Origin: Bacteroidales bacterium
Lineage (GTDB): Bacteria > Bacteroidota > Bacteroidia > Bacteroidales > UBA932
Direction of reading: 5' to 3'
DNA length: 35,647 nucleotides
Assembly: GCA_015060325.1 (NCBI GenBank)
Contig: SUYQ01000027.1
Span: 1 to 35,647, forward strand
Below, piece by piece: positions 16,311-26,093 of this stretch. The position numbers and the translations under genes were made by a program. A model generated the notes under the pieces. It was not told the origin of the DNA, ran no database searches, and saw nothing but the letters and a program-made list of their open reading frames with translations. Numbering within the stretch: the stretch's first letter is position 1; the number at the start of each line of letters is the position of its first letter.

Positions 16311-18089
16311 ATGAGTGAAGAAATGATTCCTGATGTAGAACTGACATCAGATGTAGCAGTGGCTGAAGCTGACGTGGAAGTTGCAGAATCAGCTGTAAAT
16401 TATTCTGAAAAGAACCTTGCAGAGCTTATCACAGTGTTTGAAGAGCTCGTGCAGAATGAAGAAAGAATGAAGATGTCCAAGGAAGCTGAGGCGATCAAGG
16501 CTGCTTTCTACAAGAGACTTCTGAAAGAGAAGGCAGAAGCCGGACTTGTTTCTGCTGAACTTCCTGAAGAATCAGAGGCTGAAGAGGCTGTGGCAGAGAG
16601 CGAAACAGCAGTTGCTGAAAATCCGTTTGCAGCTGTAGAAGCCGGTTTCAAGGACCTTTATAATAAATATAAGAAAGAGCGTGCCGAATATAACAGGCAG
16701 CTGGAAAAGGAACGCGAGCACAATCTTGCTCTCAAGGAAGCTGTCATCACAGACCTTAAGGCTCTGCTCGAAAAGCAGGAGGATGTAAATGCCACCTTCC
16801 CTGAATTCCGCGAAATCCAGAACCGTTGGAGAGAGATCGGTCCTGTTCCTGCTCAGAACTACAGGAACATAAACGAAACATATCAGCTCTATGTCGAGCA
16901 GTTCTACGATATGGTAAAGATCAATCGCGAACTTCGCGATCTTGACTTCAAGAAGAATCTTGAGGCAAAGGAGGAGTTCTGCCAGGCTGCCGAGGCACTT
17001 GCCGAGAGCGAAAATGTCGTAGAGGCATTCCGCGAACTTCAGAAACTGCACGAACAGTGGAAGGAATACGGTCCGGTTGCCAAGGAGTTCAGAGAGTCTA
17101 TATGGGAACGTTTCAAGGCTGCCACAGCAGTTATCAACAAGAAGTATCAGGCTCATTTTGAAGGACTTAAGGAGCAGCAGGCTGAGAATCTTGCCAAGAA
17201 GACAGTTCTGTGCGAGAAGGTAGAGGAAATAGCCGGAAGGGATGTGAACGGTTCCAATGAATGGAATACATTCTCAAAGGAAATCGAGGATATTCAGAAC
17301 GAGTGGAGGACCATCGGTTTTGCTTCAAAGAAGGAAAATCAGAAGATCTATGACAGATTCCGTGCAGCATGTGACAAGTTCTTCACACGCAAGCGCGATT
17401 TCTATAATGAATATAAGGACAGCATAAATACAAATCTGGAGAAGAAGATAGCCTTGTGCGAGGCTGCAGAACAGCTCAAGAGCAGCACTGAGTGGAAGAA
17501 GGCTACCGATCAGTTCATTTCACTTCAGAAGCAGTGGAAGGAGATCGGAGCAGTGCCGCGCAAGAAGTCAGAGCAGCTTTGGAAGAGATTCCGCGCAGCA
17601 TGTGACGAATTCTTCGCTGAGAGAGACAAGAACGCAAAGCCGGAGAATGACTATTATGGAAATCTGAAGGCCAAGAACAGACTCATCGAGGAGATGAATG
17701 CATATGAGCTCAAGGGTGATGATTCAGACATCCAGGCACTTCAGGATTTCCAGAAAAGATGGCAGGAGATAGGTTTCGTACCGTTCAAGGAGAAGGACAA
17801 CGTAGCCAAGGCATACAAAGATGCCGTGTCTCGTTTCCCATCCCCACGTTCACAGCGTCGTACCCGTGGTGGAAGACAGCTTTCTGAGAAGGAGATCCTC
17901 ATCCAGAAGTACAATGCGCTTGAGCAGGATATCGTTACATATGAGAACAATATCGGATTCTTCTCATTGTCAAAGAGTTCAGCCCCTCTCATCAAGCAGA
18001 TGGAAGAGCGCATAGCTCAGTCCAAGAAGGAACTTGCAGAGCTCGCAGAAAAGATCAGAGTGATTTCTGAAGCTGAATCACAGGAATAA
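16311..18089 (+). CDS. DUF349 repeat protein
   Basis: A 592-residue, highly charged, mostly helical cytoplasmic protein. Five DUF349 repeats can be aligned by their W-[KR]-E-[IY]-G core at about residues 163-200, 237-275, 317-360, 395-436 and 473-508 (for example QKQWKEIGAVP and QKRWQEIGFVP). The first 110 residues are acidic and Ala/Glu/Val-rich and probably disordered; the C-terminal 70 residues look like coiled coil. The molecular role in Bacteroidetes is unknown. yidC follows after 22 nt, so co-transcription with the membrane insertase is likely. Confidence 0.88.
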   Translation: MSEEMIPDVELTSDVAVAEADVEVAESAVNYSEKNLAELITVFEELVQNEERMKMSKEAEAIKAAFYKRLLKEKAEAGLVSAELPEESEAEEAVAESETAVAENPFAAVEAGFKDLYNKYKKERAEYNRQLEKEREHNLALKEAVITDLKALLEKQEDVNATFPEFREIQNRWREIGPVPAQNYRNINETYQLYVEQFYDMVKINRELRDLDFKKNLEAKEEFCQAAEALAESENVVEAFRELQKLHEQWKEYGPVAKEFRESIWERFKAATAVINKKYQAHFEGLKEQQAENLAKKTVLCEKVEEIAGRDVNGSNEWNTFSKEIEDIQNEWRTIGFASKKENQKIYDRFRAACDKFFTRKRDFYNEYKDSINTNLEKKIALCEAAEQLKSSTEWKKATDQFISLQKQWKEIGAVPRKKSEQLWKRFRAACDEFFAERDKNAKPENDYYGNLKAKNRLIEEMNAYELKGDDSDIQALQDFQKRWQEIGFVPFKEKDNVAKAYKDAVSRFPSPRSQRRTRGGRQLSEKEILIQKYNALEQDIVTYENNIGFFSLSKSSAPLIKQMEERIAQSKKELAELAEKIRVISEAESQE

Positions 18090-18111
18090 TTACTAAAAAC
18101 AGATTATATAG

Positions 18112-20061
18112 ATGAATAAAAACACGATCATAGGATTGATTGCCATTGGAGCTATAATGTTCGGCTTCTCATGGTACCAGTCAAAAGAATATCAGGAACA
18201 GCAGAAGAAGAAAATGGAGGCTGCACAACAGGAGCAGCTTGCATTTCAGCAGGCTTTGGACAGCCTTGCGACACTGGACAGTCTTCCATCTGTGCCGGAC
18301 TCCGCAGACCTGACTACAATAACAATAACTACCGAACCGGTACAGACTCCTGCTGCCGAGGCAGCTGCGGTTCCAGCCGTGAAGCTTCCTTTCAAAGATC
18401 CGTTACTTAACAGATCTTACAGGTCGCTCACTGACACGGCATCATTCCACACGATTTCAAATGACCTCGTAGAGATTGTATTCACATCGAGAGGTGCTCA
18501 GCCTTATACAGTAAGACTGAACAAATACAATGCATACAATCCGAAGAATCCGAAAAAGCCGAATGAACTCTACCTTATGAAGGAGGGCGAAAGTGAATAT
18601 AACCTTTCGTTTGAGCTTGCTCCCGATGTCGCTGCTTCAAATCTTACATTGGATACAAAGGATTTCGTATTTGAGGTCATAGAAACTTCATCAAACCATG
18701 TTGTGATGAAACTTCCGTTCGAGAACGGATACATCCAGCAGAAATACTGGCTTGATGACAATGATTACATGCTCAGGAATGAACTTTCAGTTGTCGGCCT
18801 GAACAAGCTTGTAACGGACAGTACAGATCATTACAATACAGACTGGACCCTTATTATTCCTCGCCTTGAAAAGGGCTATGATAATGAGAAGAGATACTCA
18901 AAAATTGATTACTATGTGTCAGGTAAGGAGCCTGAGGAAATAGCGGAAGGAAAGAATCAGTCAAAGAAAGTTGGCGGTTTCAAGTGGTTTGCTTTCCAGC
19001 AGCAGTTCTTCTCGGCCATAATGACTCCGGACAAATCATTCACTTCAGGTAAGCTTGCCGCTAAGTACTATGGTGAAAAGGCATATTCTACCGATGGCCG
19101 CCTCATGTACTGCACCGCAGATCTGAACTCATCTTTAGATCCTGCTGCAGACACACTTACAGCAGAATGTGATTTCTACTTCGGTCCGAATGACTATAAG
19201 ACACTCAAGGGCTATGACCGTCACTATGAAAGGATCATTCCACTTGGAGGATGGATGGTATCCTGGTTCAACCGCTGGGTGATCATCCCTGTGTTTGACT
19301 TCCTTGGCAAGTTCATCAGCAACTATGGTATAATAATCCTGCTGCTCACTCTGCTCATCAAGCTGATCATCTCTCCTCTGACCATCAAGTCATATAAGTC
19401 ATCTGCAAAGATGCAGGCGCTGAGACCTGAGATCCAGAAGATCAATGAAAAGTATCCGAAGCAGGATGATGCAATGAAGAAACAGCAGGCCATGATGAAT
19501 CTCTATCAGAAGGCCGGTGTAAGTCCGATGGGCGGCTGTCTTCCTCTCTTGCTCCAGATGCCTATCCTGTTTGCAATGTTCAGGTTCTTCCCTGCATCAA
19601 TCGAGCTTCGTCAGCAGGGATTCCTCTGGGCAGACGATCTCAGTACATACGATGCCATAGTAGAGTTCAATTTCCCTCTCCTTGGCAATCATATCTCTTT
19701 ATTCGCACTGTTGATGTCATTGTCAATGTTCCTTTACTCGAAGATGAACTCGGCTCAGAATGACGGAGGCATGCCGGGAATGAAGTTCATGAGTCTGTAT
19801 CTCATGCCTATCATGATGTTCTTCATCTGTAACAGCCTTCCTAGTGCGCTCAGCTATTACTATCTTCTCTCCAACATCATAACCATGGGTATGACATGGT
19901 ACATCAGAAAATATGTAGTTACAGAAGAGAAGGTCAGAGCAGAAATGGCTCGTGCAGCATCAAAGCCACGCAAGAAATCTAAGTGGCAGCTCAGGCTTGA
20001 AGAAGCCCAGAGGATGCAGGAGCAGATGGCCAAGGAAAGACAGAAGAAAAACCGCAGATAA
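18112..20061 (+). CDS. yidC: Membrane protein insertase YidC
   Basis: A 649-residue Oxa1/YidC insertase that places proteins into the inner membrane, alone or with Sec. An N-terminal membrane anchor (residues 6-19) is followed by a long periplasmic beta-domain (about 60-370) and the conserved five-helix core (about 375-610), with KLIISPLTIKSYKSSAKMQ and SPMGGCLPLLLQMPILFAMF-type motifs. The basic tail (KPRKKSKWQLRLEE, KERQKKNRR) is normal. yggS begins 5 nt behind the stop. Confidence 0.96.
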   Translation: MNKNTIIGLIAIGAIMFGFSWYQSKEYQEQQKKKMEAAQQEQLAFQQALDSLATLDSLPSVPDSADLTTITITTEPVQTPAAEAAAVPAVKLPFKDPLLNRSYRSLTDTASFHTISNDLVEIVFTSRGAQPYTVRLNKYNAYNPKNPKKPNELYLMKEGESEYNLSFELAPDVAASNLTLDTKDFVFEVIETSSNHVVMKLPFENGYIQQKYWLDDNDYMLRNELSVVGLNKLVTDSTDHYNTDWTLIIPRLEKGYDNEKRYSKIDYYVSGKEPEEIAEGKNQSKKVGGFKWFAFQQQFFSAIMTPDKSFTSGKLAAKYYGEKAYSTDGRLMYCTADLNSSLDPAADTLTAECDFYFGPNDYKTLKGYDRHYERIIPLGGWMVSWFNRWVIIPVFDFLGKFISNYGIIILLLTLLIKLIISPLTIKSYKSSAKMQALRPEIQKINEKYPKQDDAMKKQQAMMNLYQKAGVSPMGGCLPLLLQMPILFAMFRFFPASIELRQQGFLWADDLSTYDAIVEFNFPLLGNHISLFALLMSLSMFLYSKMNSAQNDGGMPGMKFMSLYLMPIMMFFICNSLPSALSYYYLLSNIITMGMTWYIRKYVVTEEKVRAEMARAASKPRKKSKWQLRLEEAQRMQEQMAKERQKKNRR

Positions 20062-20066
20062 TACAT

Positions 20067-20735
20067 ATGATTGATAAAGTCATAAATAAATTGAAAATGG
20101 AACTGCCAGCAACTGTAAAGTTGGTGGCAGTTTCCAAATTCCACCCGTTCGAATCTATTGAGCAGGCATATGAAGCAGGACAGAGATGTTTTGCGGAAAG
20201 CCGTCCGCAGGAGCTTGTCGCAAAAATGAAGACATTGGAGTCAAGGCGGATAGAGCTGGGAGATCCGTCCTATATGTCAGATGTAGAATGGCATTTCATC
20301 GGCCATCTTCAGACCAACAAACTGAAGATGGTTCTTCCACACGTTTCTCTGGTGGAGTCAGTGGATTCGGTAAGGCTTTTAGAGGCAATTGATTCTTGGG
20401 GTCGAGCTAACAATCTTGTTTCAAACATTCTGCTTGAATGCTTTATCTCCAGAGATGAAACAAAGCAGGGACTCTCGGAAGAAGAGGTCAGCACAATAAT
20501 TGCCGATAAAGAGAAATATGATTTCGTCAATATCAAAGGAGTGATGGGGATGGCATCATATACTGATGATGCAAACGTCATACGGGAAGAATTCGGGAGA
20601 CTGGCAGAAATCGCATCGATGATGGGGGAGAATACCGAGATATCGATGGGAATGTCAGGAGATTATCCGATCGCTATAGAGATGGGGTCGACAATGGTTC
20701 GTATCGGCTCTATGATCTTTGGTGACAGGAATTGA
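20067..20735 (+). CDS. yggS: YggS-family PLP homeostasis protein
   Basis: A 222-residue PLP-binding protein of the alanine-racemase fold type III family that balances the pyridoxal phosphate pool. The PLP lysine lies in LVAVSKFHP, the FIGHLQTNK motif is present, and the C-terminal SMGMSGDYPIAIEMGSTMVRIG phosphate-binding region is intact. It is the third gene of the DUF349-yidC-yggS run. Confidence 0.93.
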   Translation: MIDKVINKLKMELPATVKLVAVSKFHPFESIEQAYEAGQRCFAESRPQELVAKMKTLESRRIELGDPSYMSDVEWHFIGHLQTNKLKMVLPHVSLVESVDSVRLLEAIDSWGRANNLVSNILLECFISRDETKQGLSEEEVSTIIADKEKYDFVNIKGVMGMASYTDDANVIREEFGRLAEIASMMGENTEISMGMSGDYPIAIEMGSTMVRIGSMIFGDRN

Positions 20736-20744
20736 TTTTTTTTG

Positions 20745-20752
20745 TATGTTTG
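20745..20752 (+). promoter_or_regulatory. -7 box of the dipeptidase operon
   Basis: TATGTTTG matches TAnnTTTG, 21 nt upstream of the dipeptidase start. A TTTG exists 23 nt upstream, longer than the usual spacer. Confidence 0.5.
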
Positions 20753-20773
20753 TAGAAATATAGCTTTTATAAT

Positions 20774-22204
20774 ATGAATTCAGAGTCAGTACTTTCATTC
20801 TTCAAGGAAATTACCGCGATTCCTAGGGAGTCAGGTCACGAAGAACATATCATCGCATACCTTCAGGATTTTGCAGCAAAGAACAGTCTGGAATGCAAGA
20901 CAGACGATGCTGGAAATGTTTTGATAACCAAGCCCGCAGCACCAGGATATGAGGATGTTCCTACCATTGTCCTCCAGAGCCATTCGGATATGGTATGTGA
21001 AAAGAATGAGGGTGTGGAGCATGATTTTGCCAAGGATCCGATAAAGTATATCATCAAGGATGGATGGATGATTGCTCCTGATACGACTTTAGGCGCAGAT
21101 TGCGGAATAGGCGTTGCTGCTCAGATGGCCCTTCTTGTAAGTGATCTCCCTTGCGGAAAGATCGAATGCCTTTTCACGACTTCTGAAGAGACCGGTCTTG
21201 ACGGAGCAATGGCTCTACAGCCTGGATTTTTCACAGGAAAGGTACTCCTCAATCTTGATTCCGAAGATGAAGGTGAGATTTTTGTCGGATGTGCAGGCGG
21301 AATTGACACCACTGCAGAATTCCATTATATGACAGATCCGATTGCGGAAGATTTTGAATTCGAAACTATATTTGTCAAGGATGCAATGGGCGGCCATAGC
21401 GGTGATGACATAAACAAAGGCCGTGCAAATGCAGTGCAGCTCCTGGGACGTTTCCTTTTCAGCTGCCTTGACCTCGATTGGCAGCTTGTAAGCATTGACG
21501 GCGGAAACAAGCGCAATGCCATTGCCCGTGAGGCAAAGGCAGTCATTGCTGCAGAGCCTGACACTCTTGACCTCATCAATGAACGCATGGAGGATTTTGC
21601 TGCTGACGTGGCAGAGGAATACGGTGCAATTGAAACTGAGCTTAAGGTAGGATATGATGAAGCACCGGAGGCTTCTGAGGCAATTGATGAGATGACTGCA
21701 TGGAACCTTGTGACAGCACTTTGTGCTTCTCCTCATGGTGTACTGGCAATGAGTCAGGAAATAGAAAATTTTGTGGAAACTTCTACCAACCTTGCATCTG
21801 TTAAAATGACTGAGCATGGAGTAATCCGTATCGGATCAAGCCAGCGCAGCTGCGTTACAGCCGCAAGACGCGCAGCAGCGGCAAAGATGGAGGCATGTTT
21901 CGTACTGGCTGGAGCCATTGTAAAGCATGAAGGGGAGTATCCTGGCTGGGCTCCTGCTGCCGAATCACCTATCAGGGATGCATGCGTAGCATCATACAGA
22001 AAACTCTTCGGCACCGATCCTAAGGTAAAGGCGATCCATGCCGGACTGGAGTGCGGTCTCTTTACAGAAAAATTCCCGGGTCTTGACATGGTTTCATTCG
22101 GACCTACTCTTCGCGGCGTACACGCTCCAGGTGAAAGGCTTGACCTGGCTTCTCTGGATAAGTTCGTTGCCCTTCTGACAGACGTTGTAACTAACTACAG
22201 ATAA
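20774..22204 (+). CDS. pepD: Aminoacyl-histidine dipeptidase (PepD-type, M20 family)
   Basis: A 476-residue zinc dipeptidase of the cytosolic non-specific dipeptidase/carnosinase type. Metal ligands and catalytic residues sit in QSHSDMVCE, GADCGIG, TTSEETGLDGA and LNLDSEDEGE; the lid domain starts around residue 190 and contains AMGGHSGDDI. No signal peptide. rpe starts 4 nt behind the stop, so the two are co-transcribed. Confidence 0.93.
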   Translation: MNSESVLSFFKEITAIPRESGHEEHIIAYLQDFAAKNSLECKTDDAGNVLITKPAAPGYEDVPTIVLQSHSDMVCEKNEGVEHDFAKDPIKYIIKDGWMIAPDTTLGADCGIGVAAQMALLVSDLPCGKIECLFTTSEETGLDGAMALQPGFFTGKVLLNLDSEDEGEIFVGCAGGIDTTAEFHYMTDPIAEDFEFETIFVKDAMGGHSGDDINKGRANAVQLLGRFLFSCLDLDWQLVSIDGGNKRNAIAREAKAVIAAEPDTLDLINERMEDFAADVAEEYGAIETELKVGYDEAPEASEAIDEMTAWNLVTALCASPHGVLAMSQEIENFVETSTNLASVKMTEHGVIRIGSSQRSCVTAARRAAAAKMEACFVLAGAIVKHEGEYPGWAPAAESPIRDACVASYRKLFGTDPKVKAIHAGLECGLFTEKFPGLDMVSFGPTLRGVHAPGERLDLASLDKFVALLTDVVTNYR

Positions 22205-22208
22205 TATT

Positions 22209-22847
22209 ATGGCACTGATTGCACCATCAATGCTTGCAGCAGACTTCCTGCATCTTGAAAAGGATGTGATGCTGGTGAACGAGCATGCTGATTTATTCCA
22301 CCTGGATGTAATGGACGGTAACTTTGTTCCGAACATATCATACGGTTTCCCCATAGTGGAAGCAATAGCAAAAAAAGCGGTAAAGCCACTTGATGCCCAT
22401 CTGATGATAGTTCATCCTGAAAAGTATGTTGACCGTTTTGCGAAAGCGGGAGTCAACATGCTCAGTTTCCATCTGAACGCGGCGGATAATCCGGGAGAAG
22501 TACTGGCCCAGATCCGTGCTGCCGGCATGAAGCCTGGACTAGCCATAAATCCAGACATCCCTGTTGAAGCCCTTTTTCCATATCTGGATCAGTGCCATTA
22601 TGTCGTTCTGATGTCAGTATTCGCTGGATTCGGAGGACAGAAGTTCATTGAGACCACATACGAGAGACTTACAGCTCTTAAGAAAGAGATAACACGTCAG
22701 GGTGCAGATTGTATGATTCAGGTTGACGGAGGAGTCTCAGCCGCCAATGCCGCCCGTCTGAAAGACTGCGGCGCAGATATACTTGTAGCCGGAAGCGCTG
22801 TCTTCAAGTCAGATGACCCGGCTTCGGTGATTGCTGCAATGCGTTAA
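22209..22847 (+). CDS. rpe: Ribulose-phosphate 3-epimerase
   Basis: A 212-residue TIM-barrel enzyme that interconverts ribulose 5-phosphate and xylulose 5-phosphate in the pentose phosphate pathway. Landmarks: IAPSMLAADF, HLDVMDGNFVPN with the metal-binding His/Asp, LDAHLMI, and IQVDGGVSAANA with the catalytic Asp. Length is normal. Confidence 0.96.
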   Translation: MALIAPSMLAADFLHLEKDVMLVNEHADLFHLDVMDGNFVPNISYGFPIVEAIAKKAVKPLDAHLMIVHPEKYVDRFAKAGVNMLSFHLNAADNPGEVLAQIRAAGMKPGLAINPDIPVEALFPYLDQCHYVVLMSVFAGFGGQKFIETTYERLTALKKEITRQGADCMIQVDGGVSAANAARLKDCGADILVAGSAVFKSDDPASVIAAMR

Positions 22848-22863
22848 ACCCAACAGCTTAGAT

Positions 22864-25410
22864 ATGAAAAAATTATACATGACAGCTGTTCTGGCTGTTA
22901 TGATCGTGATTTCAGGATGCAGATCCAAAGATGTCATATCATTCCATCAGACTGATGGCGAGTCATTCCTGTATAACTCTCCGATAACCTCTGTTTGTGA
23001 TGGAGGTGAATGTCTCCTGCTCGGTACATCACGAGGTGATGTCATTTCATTTGATCTCTCAGACGGATCATTCAGCCGGCTCTTTAAGGATCCTTATCAG
23101 CGTCTTGTATATCATATAACGCAATTGGGTGATGGTTCATACATGTATTCAGTACAGAATGGAGGAATCATCCACAGATCATCTGACGATAGCATCAAGG
23201 AATACATGATAAGTCCTGAAAAGGGCAGTAATTACAGCTCATACAGATTTATATATGAAGATGAGCAGTTATACGCCGCCACATCAAACGGAGTATATCA
23301 TTGGATGCCATCATCCGAATATGGAGAACGATTGGATACGAAGTTCCATGAAGATCCGGATGATGTTGTAGAAAGCCGATTCTATTCGATTGAGCGCAGG
23401 GATTCTTACGGGGATATGATATGTTCCGGTCGCCCGGGACATTTTTGTATTGATGTTGACGGAAGATCGGAACATCTGGAATCAATGCCGTTGAACGCAT
23501 CTCATGATGGAATCAGCCTGACGAGCGACGGCGGAATTTATGTTGATGGCGAGCATCTGACGTCTCTCGATATAGATGCCTTGGATTTTGAATGCGACGG
23601 CACCTACATATACGCTGTATCACATTCTTCATTGGAAATCATATCCCTGTCTGATGGCGGCCATGTCAAGACCATACGGCTTCCGGAAGGTAAATCACTT
23701 GAGAAAAACGCCAGCTGCCGTTCCATCTGCCTGATAAAGGATAAGTATCTGTACCTGGCTCCAGGAGGCTGTTCTCTTTACAGGATGCCACTTTACGGTT
23801 ATTCCAGCAATAGCAAAGAGGTAATTCAAGTGTGTGGTATCGGCACTTCGACTGCATATCTCTTGACAAGCGCAAATGACCTGTACAGATATGATCTCAA
23901 TGACGGAGATCTCGATTACAGACGATCATTTGAGCCATCAGAAGATGTGAAACTGATATCAGGATACAACGGTAGGCTGGTGGTGAGTATTGATGGCACC
24001 TACTATGAATTGACAGGAAAGAGAATGACCACAGAGAAAAGGCTCTCGGATCTGAATGGCCTGAATAAAAGCAAGGTACTATGGCATCTGACTGACGGAA
24101 ACGTCCTGTATCAGGGACAAGTTGATAAAATCAGGGCATATGACGGTTCTGAAGGCTGGAAGTCTGTCAAGGAATATGAACGTGACTCATGTATGAATAA
24201 TGGTACATTGAGCGAAGAATACTATCCTCAGTATGCGTCTATGTATGGGGATTATCTTCTTGTACATACAATGCACAACGGTTCCTATGTCCTCAATACT
24301 GATAATGAGCGTTTCAGCAAGATTGAAAAATTCGACGGGCTGACGATAAAAGGCATTACCGGAGAGGATAATGCCATATATGTTCTGACAGATGATGGAG
24401 TTGTCATGAATACGATTACTAAGGACACTCTTACAGTACCGTTCAGTAACCCTGCTTATGAGCATATGACTGACATCATAGCCATATCTGACAATAGTTT
24501 CATGACGTACAGCGCATATAACAGATGGTGCAAGGGACTGGTCATCTATTCAGAGGGTGGCGGAGGGAAATGGATAGCGTCCAGCTATCTCCAGCCTCAT
24601 ACTATCAATGCCATAACCAGAATCGGAGACAGCATTGTGGCTGTGGGTACGATGGGACTGACATTCATATCTCAAGACGGTGTAAGCCGATGTGTTCCTG
24701 TTCCAGCCCCTACTTTCTTTGAAAAGAATGTTCTTGCATGGAACTATCCGTGGGGAATCGTGATATATGTAGCTGTAATAGCCATTGGCCTTGCTGCAAT
24801 AATATGGTGCGTAATAATCGTAAGGAGGCGATATCTGAGATACAGAAGAAACATGATTGCACACAATTTCATGACCTGGGTGGAGAACGAATACAAAGGG
24901 AAGTACATCACTTCAATGGCAAGACAGTTGGTGCTGGCTTCTCCTGATCGCAAGACACTTGGCGATAATATCCGACTATTCAAAGGATGTTCATCAGAGT
25001 TGTCTCGATTGAATAAATTCATTGATACTGTTGTCGAATTTTATAACGATGTCAAGTCGTTGAAGGCTATGGATATCGAGAACAGCAAGAATGCAGATAA
25101 GATCAAGGAACTAAAGACGACTTTGGATTCATTCTCATGTCCGGACCATCCTTTCGGCAATACGATAATCAGTTCATGGGGCAAGACCACCAAGCAGCCT
25201 GTGAGGACTATGATGCTTCTGCCACTCAAGTTCAAGATCAAGTTCATGCAGGTTTTTGACAGCAGGACAGGTACCGAGAAGATGGAGTTCAAAGCTTTCA
25301 TGGACAAGAACAAATCATCAGTTCGCGCCAGAAAACTGGAAATCCGTGATCTTATAGCACTTTCTGCATATGAGGCCATTAAATCAGAAAAAGCCACTAC
25401 AGATGCGTAG
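22864..25410 (+). CDS. Large propeller-like lipoprotein with internal membrane segment
   Basis: An 848-residue protein I cannot assign to a named family. The start at 22864 (16 nt after rpe) gives a lipoprotein signal ending at Cys19 (VMIVISGC). Residues 20-625 contain many short repeats of the type SLSDGG, DLNDGD and YDGS spaced as in a beta-propeller. A single membrane span follows (WGIVIYVAVIAIGLAAIIW, about 630-648) with a basic stop-transfer end (RRRYLRYRRN), and then about 190 cytoplasmic residues, mostly helical. The layout resembles Bacteroidales propeller sensor-regulators, but I see no histidine-kinase box and no HTH at the C-terminus. A signal-transducing role is inference only. 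Confidence 0.75.
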   Translation: MKKLYMTAVLAVMIVISGCRSKDVISFHQTDGESFLYNSPITSVCDGGECLLLGTSRGDVISFDLSDGSFSRLFKDPYQRLVYHITQLGDGSYMYSVQNGGIIHRSSDDSIKEYMISPEKGSNYSSYRFIYEDEQLYAATSNGVYHWMPSSEYGERLDTKFHEDPDDVVESRFYSIERRDSYGDMICSGRPGHFCIDVDGRSEHLESMPLNASHDGISLTSDGGIYVDGEHLTSLDIDALDFECDGTYIYAVSHSSLEIISLSDGGHVKTIRLPEGKSLEKNASCRSICLIKDKYLYLAPGGCSLYRMPLYGYSSNSKEVIQVCGIGTSTAYLLTSANDLYRYDLNDGDLDYRRSFEPSEDVKLISGYNGRLVVSIDGTYYELTGKRMTTEKRLSDLNGLNKSKVLWHLTDGNVLYQGQVDKIRAYDGSEGWKSVKEYERDSCMNNGTLSEEYYPQYASMYGDYLLVHTMHNGSYVLNTDNERFSKIEKFDGLTIKGITGEDNAIYVLTDDGVVMNTITKDTLTVPFSNPAYEHMTDIIAISDNSFMTYSAYNRWCKGLVIYSEGGGGKWIASSYLQPHTINAITRIGDSIVAVGTMGLTFISQDGVSRCVPVPAPTFFEKNVLAWNYPWGIVIYVAVIAIGLAAIIWCVIIVRRRYLRYRRNMIAHNFMTWVENEYKGKYITSMARQLVLASPDRKTLGDNIRLFKGCSSELSRLNKFIDTVVEFYNDVKSLKAMDIENSKNADKIKELKTTLDSFSCPDHPFGNTIISSWGKTTKQPVRTMMLLPLKFKIKFMQVFDSRTGTEKMEFKAFMDKNKSSVRARKLEIRDLIALSAYEAIKSEKATTDA

Positions 25411-25481
25411 AACGCAATGTAAAGTTTACATTTAAATATCTTGAATCAGTAAAATTTGCATTTCCTGATTATCCTTTGATT

Positions 25482-25529
25482 CCGGATGTTGCGACATTAC
25501 CTTTGTCTCAGCATCCGGGAATTATTTTG
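25482..25529 (+). terminator. Possible terminator between the propeller protein and the repeat protein
   Basis: CCGGATG (25482-25488) can pair with CATCCGG (25512-25518), followed by GAATTATTTTG. The loop is long (23 nt). The same T-rich stretch contains TTATTTTG (25522-25529), one mismatch from a -7 box with TTTG 16 nt upstream, so it may instead be the promoter of the next gene. A 17-bp palindrome (AATGTAAA at 25416-25423, TTTACATT at 25425-25432) lies just before it. Confidence 0.35.
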
Positions 25530-25566
25530 TGGTGCAGATTAAATAACCAATTAAAACAACAAAATT

Positions 25567-26037
25567 ATGAAAAAGGAAATCAAACGAATATCGCAAGCAT
25601 TGGCGATAGTTTTAGTAATGTTCAGTGGCTTATTCATGTCGTATGATGCCCAAGCCGGTCCTGGCTCGAAGTGGACAATTATCGGTAAATGTATATATGA
25701 ATTAATGAATAGTTATAATACCAAGCCACCTATCATCCCACCAGTACCGACCCCTATAATAGATAGAAGAATAATTCATGAATTGGATCTAAACATAAAT
25801 AAGAAATTACAACCAATGAGAATTCATGAATTGGATTCAGCTGTAATTCATAAATTACAACCAATGAGAATTCATGAATTGGATTCAGCTGTAATTCTTA
25901 AATTACAACCAATGAGACTTCATGAATTGGACTTAAAGAGAATTCATGAATTGGATTCAACTGTAATTCATAAATTAGATTCAATGATTATTCAAAAATT
26001 ACATAGAACGGATAGTCTTATGGTCAATCCAATGTAG
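25567..26037 (+). CDS. Secreted octapeptide-repeat protein
   Basis: A 156-residue small protein of unknown function. The N-terminal 30 residues form a Sec signal peptide with a likely cut after AQA. A Pro-rich linker (about 53-64, PPIIPPVPTP) leads into ten consecutive 8-residue repeats of the form [I/V]-H-[E/K]-L-[D/Q]-x-x-x; the key Leu falls at 73, 81, 89, 97, 105, 113, 121, 129, 137 and 145 without a single slip. Repeats alternate between HEL-D and HKL-Q/D types. Codons here are much more AT-rich than in the flanking housekeeping genes. It may form a solenoid, fibre or binding surface. No homologue comes to mind. Confidence 0.7.
   Translation: MKKEIKRISQALAIVLVMFSGLFMSYDAQAGPGSKWTIIGKCIYELMNSYNTKPPIIPPVPTPIIDRRIIHELDLNINKKLQPMRIHELDSAVIHKLQPMRIHELDSAVILKLQPMRLHELDLKRIHELDSTVIHKLDSMIIQKLHRTDSLMVNPM
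25806..25949 (+). repeat. Tandem 48-bp coding repeat (2 x 24 bp)
   Basis: Units begin at 25806, 25854 and 25902, each starting ATTACAACCAATGAGA. The first two differ at only one or a few bases; the third diverges in its second half. The repeat encodes two octads per unit and is the most recently duplicated part of the octapeptide protein. Confidence 0.85.
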
Positions 26038-26093
26038 AATTCTTGTGTTGCTAATGATTCTTCATTGCATGATAAGCCTGAAGAGACGTCTCC

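Noticed and set aside
25806..25949. 24/48-bp repeats as CRISPR or iterons
   Set aside because: They are in phase with an open frame with signal peptide and encode regular octapeptides, so a coding tandem repeat explains them.
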